Shown here piece by piece: positions 1-6,469 of a DNA stretch of 11,099 nt. The notes beneath the pieces are model-generated. The model did no database searches. It saw only the letters and a program-made list of their open reading frames with translations, and was not told where the DNA came from. The DNA comes from Bacteroidales bacterium (GTDB lineage: Bacteria; Bacteroidota; Bacteroidia; Bacteroidales; P3). The stretch's first letter is position 1; the number at the start of each line of letters is the position of its first letter. The stretch covers positions 1 through 11,099 of the forward strand of contig JAFWBF010000083.1 in the NCBI GenBank assembly GCA_017507285.1. Direction: 5' to 3'. Made by a program: the position numbers and the translations under genes.

Positions 1-63
1 GTTTTGTAGTGTTATTTCTGAATCGAAAAGGCTAACATTGCCATGCTCTTTATACTGTCTCAT
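1..63 (-). CDS. Partial N-terminus, possible insertion-sequence transposase
   Basis: An ATG at 63 (minus strand) opens a frame of 21 codons that stays open to the window edge, so only the N-terminus is visible. It begins MRQYKEHGNVSLFD. From memory of the family, this resembles the start of IS5-like transposases of Bacteroidales, which often begin with a short polar stretch containing a SLFD-like motif. No catalytic DDE residue is in view. No terminal inverted repeat could be recognised between this start and the purL terminator. It is transcribed in the same direction as purL but lies beyond the purL terminator, so it would need its own promoter. It could also be a chance open frame; 21 codons is too little to decide. 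Confidence 0.35.
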   Translation of the reverse strand, partial: MRQYKEHGNVSLFDSEITLQN

Positions 64-153
64 TATTGCATTGTTTTATCTTGTATAAGAACGAGAATTC
101 TATATCTATATTATTGATAATCTATATTTTAATTTTTAGAAGTCGCCATAAAT

Positions 154-186
154 AAAAAAGCCGAAACTCTGCAAGTTTCGGCTTTT
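154..186 (-). terminator. Intrinsic terminator of purL
   Basis: Positions 156-168 and 174-186 form a perfect 13-bp inverted repeat (AAAAGCCGAAACT and its complement) around a 5-base loop. On the minus strand the stem runs straight into a T-rich tract (TTTTTTATTT). It begins 32 bases after the purL stop codon, which fits a Rho-independent terminator for that gene. The plus-strand side also has a short T run, but no plus-strand gene precedes it. Confidence 0.9.
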
Positions 187-218
187 ATCATCATGGTATA
201 TTATATAATACCTGTTTT

Positions 219-3200
219 CTATTTGAAATATTCTACTCCGCTTTCGAATATCAATTGATTTTGATTACCATAAATATTTATGGCAACGGCATTGCCTATA
301 CGTTCACTATGCGCCATTTTTCCAAATATTCTACCATCGGGCGATGTGATACCTTCTATGGCCATGTACGAACCATTCATATTGTAACCATCTTCCATAG
401 TTGGGCAACCTTGCAAATCAACATACTGTGTAGCCACCTGACCATTAGCAAACAGTTTATCCAACCATTGCTTAGGAGCCACAAAGCGACCCTCGCCATG
501 CGAGATAGGCACTGTATATACTCCGCCAAGTTCGGCCTTACGCATCCAAGGCGACATATTACTTACCACCTTGGTGTATGCCATCTTACTTTGGTGACGA
601 CCAATAGTGTTCATAGTCAACGTTGGCGAATCGGCTGTTTGAGGCAATATTTCGCCGTGAGGCAACAAACCAAGTTTTATAAGAGCTTGAAAACCGTTGC
701 ATATACCTAACATCAATCCATCACGCTGTTTCAAAAGATTCATCACTGCATCGGTAACTTTGGGGTTGCGGAACACCGAGGTAATAAACTTGGCACTACC
801 ATCGGGTTCGTCGCCACCGCTGAAACCACCCGGTATCATCACTATCTGTGCATTGTTGATAGCCTTTACAAAGTCGTCGACCGACTCGCGAATATCTTGT
901 TCGTTTTGGTTGCGGAACACTACCAACTGGGTATCGGCACCGGCACGACGGAAAGCTCTCATAGAGTCGTATTCGCAGTTGGTACCCGGAAATACAGGGA
1001 TAAACACCTTGGGTTTGGCCACTTTATGTTTGCACACATATATGTCTTTGGCTTCAAACACAGGAGTATCTATAGTCGCTTTGGCATTAGATGTAGTGGT
1101 TGGGAACACTTCTTCCAATTTGTTTACCCATGCTTCCAATGCCTCGTCTATCGAAATCGTAGTATTTTTATAGGTAAACATATTATTATCTACTACATTG
1201 CCTATAACCTTAACGGCAAATCCCAACGCATTTACATCACCGGCTTCTACTTCCAATATTATAGCACCATAGTTTTTGGCATATAGTTCTTGTTCCGATA
1301 AATCGTTGCTCAATGTTACACCCAATTTATTACCGAATGCCATCTTACTTACAGCTTCTATGGTACCACCAAAACCTATTGCGTATGCCGATAGTACTTT
1401 CTTATCCAATATAGCCTTGTGCAGTTTGGCATACCTGTCCATTGCTTCGCCATAAATAGGCATATCGTATTCGTCTTTAGGTATATCCATGCGTACCAAT
1501 ACAGTTCCGGCTTTCTTAAGTTCGGGGGTAATTATATTGTTGGAACTTGTTACATCTACAGCAAACGATACCAATGTAGGCGGAACATCTATCTCGTTGA
1601 AACTACCCGACATCGAGTCCTTCCCACCTATCGATGGCAATCCCATCTTCATCTGAGCATTGTAGGCACCCAGCAATGCGCTGAAAGGCTGTCCCCAACG
1701 ATAAGGGTCGGCACCTAATTTCTTAAAGTATTCTTGGAAAGTAAGGCGTATCTTCGAAGCATCGCCACCCGATGCCACTATCTTGGCCACCGATAGCAAC
1801 ACAGCATATCCGGCACCATGGTATGGGCTCCAAGTAGATAGGTATGGGTCGAAACCATAGCTCATCATCGTAACGGTATCGGTAGCACCTTCCAATACAG
1901 GCAGTTTGGCCACCATGCTTTGTGTAGGAGTAAACTGATATTTACCACCGTACGGCATTGTTACGGAGCCTGCTCCTATACTACTGTCGAACATTTCTAC
2001 CAATCCCTTTTGCGAACATACGTTCAAATCACTCAGGGTATCAAGCCACAATTGTTTTATATCTGCAGTATTCTTTGTTTCGGCAAAATAGTTGTTATCC
2101 TTCGAAGGCATATCCACCTTTACATCCATTTCCTGATGAGCACCATTGGTATCCAAGAAAGCACGCGAAAGGTTTACTATCTCCTTGCCACGCCATACAA
2201 GCACCAAGCGAGGTTCTTTGGTAACTTCGGCCACTACCACAGCTTCCAAATTTTCCTCTTTGGCGTAGGCCAACATAGCGTCAACGTCATTAGGATCTAC
2301 CACTATAGCCATACGTTCTTGGCTTTCCGATATAGAAAGTTCGGTACCATCGAGACCGGTATATTTTTTAGGAACTTTGTCTAAGTTTACACGCAAACCA
2401 TCGGCCAACTCGCCAATAGCTACCGACACACCACCGGCTCCAAAGTCGTTACATTTCTTTATTAATGTAGAAACTTCCTCACGACGGAACATACGTTGTA
2501 TCTTACGCTCGGTTGGAGCATTACCCTTTTGCACTTCAGCACCGCATGTTGTCAACGATTCGGAGGTATGAGCTTTAGACGAACCACTGGCTCCTCCTAC
2601 CCCATCTCTACCTGTGCGACCGCCAAGAAGTATGATAACATCGCCCGGGTCGGAGGTTAAACGCTTAACGCAACGGCGTGGAGCAGCACCCATCACAGCA
2701 CCTATCTCCATACGTTTTGCCACATAGTTGGGGTGATAAATTTCGTTTACCAAACCGGTGGCCAACCCTATTTGGTTGCCATAAGAGCTATAGCCATGAG
2801 CAGCCACGGTTACTATTTTGCGTTGAGGCAACTTGCCTTCCATGGTTTTATCCATAGGCAAAGTGGGGTCGGCAGCCCCTGTTACACGCATAGCCTGATA
2901 TACATACGAACGTCCCGAAAGGGGGTCGCGTATGGCACCGCCTAGGCAAGTGGCAGCACCTCCAAAAGGTTCTATCTCGGTAGGGTGATTATGAGTTTCG
3001 TTCTTAAAACTGATAAGCCATTCTTCTTCCACTCCATCGATGGTTACGGGAACTACTATGCTGCAAGCGTTTATCTCGTCCGAAACCTCTTGATCATCAA
3101 GTTTGCCCATGGCTTTGAGTCGTTTGGCAGCCAAAGTACCCATATCCATAAGGCATACAAACTTATCGTTGCGACCCACATATTGGTCCTTATGGTCGGC

Positions 3201-3971
3201 AAGGTATTCAACGAAAGCCTTTTCGATAAGAGGTTTGTAATATCCTTCGTCCAAAGTAATATTTTTAAGTTCGGTAGCAAAGGTAGTGTGGCGGCAGTGG
3301 TCGCTCCAATAAGTATCCAACACTCGTATTTCGGTCATCGAAGGATTACGTTTTTCTTCGGTTCTGAAATAGTTTTGGATATGTATAAAATCTTTAAAAG
3401 TCATAGCCAACGAAAGCGAGTCGTATAGTTTTTTCAACTCTACTTCGGGCATATCCTTAAAGTTTTCCACTATAGCTACATCATCGGGATCGTCAAACTT
3501 TGCTTCCAAAGTTTCGGGTTTTACCTCGTTGGTAAATCTCGAATCGACCGGATTAATACAATAAGCCTTGATATCTTCCTTTTGTTTATCGGTCAAAACA
3601 GCTGAGATAACGTATGTTACAGCAGTTTTTATTATAGGCGATTCTTCCTCGTTAAGCAGTTTTACACATTGTTCGGCCGAGTCGGCACGTTGGTCAAACT
3701 GTCCCGGCAAAAACTCTACCGAAAACACAAAGTCGCCATCATTTTTTGGAAAATCATCTTCGTAAACATCGTCAACCGGCGGTTCCGAAAACACTGTTAC
3801 CAATGCTTTGCGATATGTTTCCTCCGAAATATTTTCAATATCATACCTATTAAGTACTCTTACCTTATCGGCTTTGATATTCAAATAATTGTTCATTTCT
3901 TCGAACAACTCCTTTGCCTTAACGGCATAATCGGATTTCTTTTCTACGTAAATACGTCTTACTCCGTTCAT
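219..3971 (-). CDS. purL: Phosphoribosylformylglycinamidine synthase (FGAM synthase), large single-chain form
   Basis: PurL catalyses the fourth step of purine synthesis in the cytoplasm: FGAR, glutamine and ATP give FGAM, glutamate and ADP. At 1250 residues it is the large one-piece form, in which PurS-like, synthase and glutaminase domains are fused. The N-terminal PurS-like domain covers about residues 1-150 and includes FLPGQFDQRADSAEQC. The synthase core follows, with YWSDHCRHTTF at 221-231 and the nucleotide/metal-binding stretch FKNETHNHPTEIEPFGG from 322. The C-terminal class I glutamine amidotransferase domain starts near 986, with the nucleophile Cys1091 in LGICNGFQ and a probable His1221/Glu1223 pair in MAHSERIG. 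This motif reads AHSER where the enterobacterial enzyme has PHPER; the H-x-E spacing is kept. The start ATG at 3971 gives the expected N-terminus. The gene appears monocistronic, with a terminator just downstream. Nothing looks broken. Confidence 0.98.
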   Translation of the reverse strand: MNGVRRIYVEKKSDYAVKAKELFEEMNNYLNIKADKVRVLNRYDIENISEETYRKALVTVFSEPPVDDVYEDDFPKNDGDFVFSVEFLPGQFDQRADSAEQCVKLLNEEESPIIKTAVTYVISAVLTDKQKEDIKAYCINPVDSRFTNEVKPETLEAKFDDPDDVAIVENFKDMPEVELKKLYDSLSLAMTFKDFIHIQNYFRTEEKRNPSMTEIRVLDTYWSDHCRHTTFATELKNITLDEGYYKPLIEKAFVEYLADHKDQYVGRNDKFVCLMDMGTLAAKRLKAMGKLDDQEVSDEINACSIVVPVTIDGVEEEWLISFKNETHNHPTEIEPFGGAATCLGGAIRDPLSGRSYVYQAMRVTGAADPTLPMDKTMEGKLPQRKIVTVAAHGYSSYGNQIGLATGLVNEIYHPNYVAKRMEIGAVMGAAPRRCVKRLTSDPGDVIILLGGRTGRDGVGGASGSSKAHTSESLTTCGAEVQKGNAPTERKIQRMFRREEVSTLIKKCNDFGAGGVSVAIGELADGLRVNLDKVPKKYTGLDGTELSISESQERMAIVVDPNDVDAMLAYAKEENLEAVVVAEVTKEPRLVLVWRGKEIVNLSRAFLDTNGAHQEMDVKVDMPSKDNNYFAETKNTADIKQLWLDTLSDLNVCSQKGLVEMFDSSIGAGSVTMPYGGKYQFTPTQSMVAKLPVLEGATDTVTMMSYGFDPYLSTWSPYHGAGYAVLLSVAKIVASGGDASKIRLTFQEYFKKLGADPYRWGQPFSALLGAYNAQMKMGLPSIGGKDSMSGSFNEIDVPPTLVSFAVDVTSSNNIITPELKKAGTVLVRMDIPKDEYDMPIYGEAMDRYAKLHKAILDKKVLSAYAIGFGGTIEAVSKMAFGNKLGVTLSNDLSEQELYAKNYGAIILEVEAGDVNALGFAVKVIGNVVDNNMFTYKNTTISIDEALEAWVNKLEEVFPTTTSNAKATIDTPVFEAKDIYVCKHKVAKPKVFIPVFPGTNCEYDSMRAFRRAGADTQLVVFRNQNEQDIRESVDDFVKAINNAQIVMIPGGFSGGDEPDGSAKFITSVFRNPKVTDAVMNLLKQRDGLMLGICNGFQALIKLGLLPHGEILPQTADSPTLTMNTIGRHQSKMAYTKVVSNMSPWMRKAELGGVYTVPISHGEGRFVAPKQWLDKLFANGQVATQYVDLQGCPTMEDGYNMNGSYMAIEGITSPDGRIFGKMAHSERIGNAVAINIYGNQNQLIFESGVEYFK

Positions 3972-4000
3972 ATTGTTTAATATTTTATTTCTATCTCAAT

Positions 4001-4126
4001 CTAATTACAAGCCCTTTCTATGAGCAAAAGAGCCGGCAATAACAATAGAACAACCACATTTTGCTTATCAACGGCCAATACAAATAGCAAACAAACATCT
4101 AGTTGCCAAAACATTAAGCAAAACAT
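4001..4126 (-). CDS. Candidate 41-residue hydrophobic ORF in the purL leader (uncertain)
   Basis: An ATG at 4126 opens 41 codons ending in TAG at 4001, 29 bases before the purL start. The start lies about 20 bases downstream of the purL -7 promoter element and is preceded by a purine-rich AATAGGAT. The peptide begins MFCLMFWQLDVCLLFVLAV and is very hydrophobic, with a second run VVVLLLLPALLL after a short charged DKQN. It could be a small membrane protein or a translated leader affecting purL. T-rich leader DNA yields hydrophobic frames by chance, so this is weak. I recognise no family. Confidence 0.2.
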   Translation of the reverse strand: MFCLMFWQLDVCLLFVLAVDKQNVVVLLLLPALLLIERACN

Positions 4127-4145
4127 ATCCTATTCTATCAAGAAA

Positions 4146-4153
4146 CAAAGATA
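4146..4153 (-). promoter_or_regulatory. Probable purL promoter (-7 element)
   Basis: The minus strand reads TATCTTTG, a perfect match to the Bacteroidota -7 element TAnnTTTG. No clear TTG is seen 19-21 bases upstream, so the -33 element is weak or absent. Transcription would begin near 4139, leaving a leader of about 165 bases before purL. That is long enough for a regulatory leader or a small ORF. Confidence 0.55.
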
Positions 4154-4210
4154 AGATTTTTTTTGGTTAGTTTGCAGGTATTAGTGTGGAAAAACATGAA
4201 AATATATAAA

Positions 4211-4249
4211 AAAATAGTTGATAACTATCCACTATTTTCCCTATCTTTG
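4211..4249 (+). promoter_or_regulatory. Bacteroidota-type promoter facing right, with overlapping dyads
   Basis: TTG at 4218-4220 and TATCTTTG at 4242-4249 are separated by 21 bases, matching the Bacteroidota -33/-7 pattern. Two nested inverted repeats overlap the -33 element: AAAATAGT (4211-4218) with ACTATTTT (4231-4238), and ATAGTT (4214-4219) with AACTAT (4223-4228). Such dyads could be an operator, although AT-rich DNA makes short dyads fairly often. The promoter points away from purL into DNA with no recognised gene. Confidence 0.5.
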
Positions 4250-4516
4250 TAATAAATAAGTTACTGCAATATAAGCCTACATCAGAGGATATGTTTATTT
4301 TATCTGTCAGACATAGAAATATCATTTGAGTTGGAAAAACAGTTATATAATTGTGCGAAACACCTATATACCTAATGGATAAAAGAGAAATATCCATACT
4401 TTGCCAGACCTAAATAGGTAATATAAATTTCTATGACCCACATACGAAGTTAAAATACCCTCCATGAAAAGTTTATAATCAGTGGTATAAAATATATTTT
4501 TTTCCACTGCAAAAGT
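4250..4516 (+). other. Stretch downstream of the rightward promoter with no recognised gene
   Basis: I find no convincing coding region here. An ATG at 4291, preceded by AGAGG, opens only 12 codons (MFILSVRHRNII, stop at 4327-4329). A neighbouring frame is open from 4256 to 4375 and reads protein-like near its end (SDIEISFELEKQLYNCAKHL), but it has no ATG and stops at 4373-4375. It could be a decayed gene, a small RNA or plain spacer. Minus-strand frames in the same stretch look like chance readings. Confidence 0.3.
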
Positions 4517-4600
4517 ATATCCCAAGCCTTGGGATATATATCCCAAGGCTTGGGACAAATATTTCAAGGCTTGGAATATTTGTCCCAAGGCTTGAAATAT
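4517..4600. repeat. Four tandem 21-bp palindromic repeats
   Basis: Four consecutive 21-base units occupy 4517-4537, 4538-4558, 4559-4579 and 4580-4600. Each is centred on an odd palindrome close to CCAAG-(C/G)-CTTGG, flanked by AT-rich bases. Units 1 and 2 together contain a perfect 36-bp palindrome (4520-4555). Units 3 and 4 can pair with each other with few mismatches. Because 21 is a multiple of three, the array stays open in several frames and yields heptad-like peptides such as SQALGYI or PSLGIYI. From memory, similar heptads occur in short predicted Bacteroidales proteins, probably translations of similar intergenic repeats. The function is unknown. Confidence 0.85.
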
Positions 4601-4702
4601 AGAAATACTGTGGGGAAAAGGAAGTTTTTCTGTAGGTATTAGCAACTCTATATGTGGGATATATCAACTCTTGTTGTAGGAGTTTCCACCTAAGTAGCGG
4701 CA

Positions 4703-4742
4703 CAAAAAAAGTGGCAACCCTCCGGTTTAGGGTGCACCACTT
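4703..4742 (-). terminator. Intrinsic terminator of the ECF sigma operon
   Basis: On the minus strand, AAGTGG and ACCCT-type arms (4737-4742 with 4709-4714, and 4729-4733 with 4717-4721) form a stem with a small internal loop around a 7-base loop. It is followed at once by a run of seven T. It lies about 60 bases after the stop codon at 4802. On the plus strand no T-run follows, so it should act for the leftward operon only. Confidence 0.8.
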
Positions 4743-4801
4743 GGTGATAAATAGCACTCGACTAGTATTATACAAAACTATTAATCTACGCATTGTAGCA
4801 A

Positions 4802-5317
4802 TTAGTTGGTATGTTCTTCCAGCCGTTGTTCACGTGTTTTCTTTTTTTCTTTTACCTTTTGTTTAATTTCATCGCGGTGTTTCTGTATTTCTTCTTGCAA
4901 TTTTTCTTCGTATGCTTCCATTTCGGCACGTTGTTCCGCCGTAAGTATCGAATCTATCTCTAATTTCATTTTATAAAGATTCTTCTCTTTTTCGGCTTCA
5001 AGTCTCGACTTCATATCAATAAGCGGAAACAATACTTCTGAAACATCTCCTTTCATTGCCAATAATGATTTGATTGTTTTCTCCAACTGATCTCTATCTT
5101 TCCGATATTTTTCCATATACTCTTTGTTTTCTTTCGATAGTTTATGAAGAGTTTCTCGTTGGCTATCGGTAATACTTGCTAAAGCTATTTCCACTTGTTT
5201 TTCATACGGTTGATAACGGTAACGCATAGCTTCCTTATATTCTTTCTGGGCATTTACCTGCCCTACGAATAGGAATAAACAGCATATTCCTACAATAATT
5301 AAAATGTTTCTTTTCAT
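4802..5317 (-). CDS. Secreted Spy/CpxP-like (LTxxQ-type) coiled-coil protein
   Basis: This 171-residue protein starts with a clear signal peptide: MKRN, a hydrophobic core (about 5-18), and a likely cut after VNA at residue 23. The mature part is almost all charged helix. It contains two motifs of the LTxxQ type, ITDSQRETL (49-57) and LTAEQRAEM (125-133), typical of the Spy/CpxP/periplasmic metal-sensor superfamily. Members of that family are periplasmic chaperones or stress sensors. The Lys/Glu-rich C-terminus (about 134-171) should form a coiled coil. It is the last gene of the operon, 28 bases after the anti-sigma gene. This suggests that it is an output or feedback component of the envelope-stress circuit. 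The exact role (chaperone, metal sensor or other) cannot be read from the sequence. The spacing between the two motifs fits the fold, but assignment to a named family is inferred. Confidence 0.65.
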   Translation of the reverse strand: MKRNILIIVGICCLFLFVGQVNAQKEYKEAMRYRYQPYEKQVEIALASITDSQRETLHKLSKENKEYMEKYRKDRDQLEKTIKSLLAMKGDVSEVLFPLIDMKSRLEAEKEKNLYKMKLEIDSILTAEQRAEMEAYEEKLQEEIQKHRDEIKQKVKEKKKTREQRLEEHTN

Positions 5318-5345
5318 GAGATAATATTTATGTTATACAATTGAT

Positions 5346-5798
5346 TTACACTTCGTAGCTTTCCAAAAAGTATCCCACCATATCCAATTCGCTTAATGAA
5401 GGATATTGTTCGGAATAGTCGTAGCCATACACATCAACAAACATGGCCGCTATTTCCTCGTTTTGGAGCCGTACCCTATTGTTGTATTCCACCTTTCGCT
5501 GCACCGTAAACAGCAAAGCCACCATTGCCGCCGCCGATAGCGATGCCGTAACAATAGGTTTCAGTCCTTTTCGCTTAGGCTTGTTTACAACCATCAGTGG
5601 CTTTTCTGCAATCTGTTGCATAACGTTGTTTACCACATCTATAGTGTACGGATACCTATCATCCTTTATATGCGATAGCATATCGGTGTAATCCTCTACC
5701 ATTGCTCTGCAACTTTTGCAAGCCGATATATGCTCCTTCATCTCGCCGGTAAGCAAATCATGCTGTTGCCATTCTCTCAAAAACTCTTCACACTTCAT
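5346..5798 (-). CDS. Membrane anti-sigma factor with zinc-binding N-terminus
   Basis: This 150-residue protein is the probable anti-sigma partner of the ECF factor encoded 2 bases upstream. The N-terminus carries H23-x3-C27-x2-C30 (HISACKSC), the core of the zinc-binding anti-sigma (ZAS/zf-HC2) domain; Cys3 may be the fourth ligand. A single membrane segment spans about 81-99 (PIVTASLSAAAMVALLFTV), preceded by a basic patch (KPKRKGLK) that favours a cytoplasmic N-terminus. The remaining roughly 50 residues would be periplasmic. In this family the cytoplasmic domain holds the sigma factor inactive until an envelope signal releases it. The 2-base spacing implies translational coupling and balanced synthesis with the sigma factor. 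The signal sensed is unknown. The protein has no FecR-type domain, so it does not look like a TonB-receptor-coupled regulator. Confidence 0.8.
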   Translation of the reverse strand: MKCEEFLREWQQHDLLTGEMKEHISACKSCRAMVEDYTDMLSHIKDDRYPYTIDVVNNVMQQIAEKPLMVVNKPKRKGLKPIVTASLSAAAMVALLFTVQRKVEYNNRVRLQNEEIAAMFVDVYGYDYSEQYPSLSELDMVGYFLESYEV

Positions 5799-5800
5799 AG

Positions 5801-6355
5801 TTATATTGTATTTTCTACCAACATTTTCTTTAAATTTTTCTTTGCTCTGAATATCAAAGTTTCCACCTTTGACAAACTTATCTCCATTATCTCGGCCACT
5901 TCTTTGTAGCTCATATCATCAAAGTAGTGCAGGGTTAGAGCCACACGTTGCTCATATTTCAACTTATCTATAGCTCTGTGCAATTCTTGCGTACTCTCGT
6001 CTTTTACCACCTCATCGTATATAGACGGAGAGTGCAAAACATCGTCCAACTTATCATTCCACTGCTCGTACCTATTAACCTTATTCAAAGTTTTGGTAAT
6101 GATATTTAATGCTATCCTATAGATATATGTACTCAATTTTGCCTGAAATCTAAATCGTGGTAGCGAGAGATATAATTCAACAAACACAGTCTGCACCACC
6201 TCTTCGACATCAATTTTGTTGCCGGCTAGCTTGTAACATAAATTGGCCACCAACTGCTGATACCGTTCTACTATAGCGGCATAACAGTCGGTATTGCCGC
6301 TCAATACGGCCTGTACCAACTCTTGATCTGATATTTGTTGTTGTTCTTTCTGCAT
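5801..6355 (-). CDS. rpoE: RNA polymerase ECF sigma factor (sigma-70 family)
   Basis: This 184-residue protein has the two-domain layout of extracytoplasmic-function sigma factors. Region 2 lies at about 24-90 and includes DVEEVVQTVFVELYLSLPRF and a -10-recognition helix around STYIYRIALNII. Region 4 lies at about 123-178, with the helix-turn-helix near 149-168 (SYKEVAEIMEISLSKVETLI) followed by FRAKKNLKKML. It redirects RNA polymerase to a stress regulon. It is first in a three-gene operon with its anti-sigma factor and a Spy-like secreted protein. The ATG at 6355 leaves a normal N-terminus. The upstream gap shows no TAnnTTTG element, so the operon may be driven by this sigma factor itself, as is common; that is inference. 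The symbol rpoE is a family label and does not imply orthology to the E. coli gene. Confidence 0.88.
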   Translation of the reverse strand: MQKEQQQISDQELVQAVLSGNTDCYAAIVERYQQLVANLCYKLAGNKIDVEEVVQTVFVELYLSLPRFRFQAKLSTYIYRIALNIITKTLNKVNRYEQWNDKLDDVLHSPSIYDEVVKDESTQELHRAIDKLKYEQRVALTLHYFDDMSYKEVAEIMEISLSKVETLIFRAKKNLKKMLVENTI

Positions 6356-6361
6356 ACTATT

Positions 6362-6376
6362 ATGTACACTTTACAT
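6362..6376. promoter_or_regulatory. Short dyad just upstream of the sigma-factor gene
   Basis: ATGTA (6362-6366) and TACAT (6372-6376) form a 5-bp inverted repeat with a 5-base spacer, 7 bases upstream of the sigma-factor start. It could be part of an operator or the 5' leader. The dyad is short and could be chance. Confidence 0.2.
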
Positions 6377-6402
6377 GAAAAAACTTGCATTTTTCGAGAA
6401 AT

Positions 6403-6435
6403 AAAAAAGGATAGACTTTGAAAATCTATCCTTTT
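6403..6435 (-). terminator. Intrinsic terminator of the exbB-exbD-tonB operon
   Basis: AAAAGGATAGA (6405-6415) and TCTATCCTTTT (6425-6435) form a perfect 11-bp stem with a 9-base loop. On the minus strand it is followed by TTTTTTATTT. It starts about 35 bases after the tonB stop and ends before the sigma-factor gene, so the two leftward operons should be separate transcription units. Confidence 0.85.
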
Positions 6436-6469
6436 ACCCTTAATATTATTGTTCTGTTTTCGTCCTGCA

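Noticed and set aside
255..3980. Many plus-strand ORFs opposite purL
   Set aside because: They are antisense shadows of a long, fully motif-supported gene. None carries recognisable domains or its own promoter.
4173..4642. Similar short phrases GCAGGTATTAG (4174) and GTAGGTATTAG (4632) as possible element boundaries
   Set aside because: The match is only about a dozen bases, in direct orientation, with no target duplication or transposase between them. Likely chance in AT-rich DNA.
4364..4793. Two overlapping minus-strand ORFs (93 and 104 codons) through the 21-bp repeats, giving heptad peptides
   Set aside because: They owe their length to a 21-bp repeat that cannot introduce stops. They overlap each other in different frames, one reads through the sigma-operon terminator, and outside the repeats they have no protein-like composition.
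4654..4866. Plus-strand ORF of 70 codons over the terminator and the end of the Spy-like gene
   Set aside because: Its second half is antisense to the real gene and its first half runs through the terminator hairpin. The composition is that of a shadow frame.
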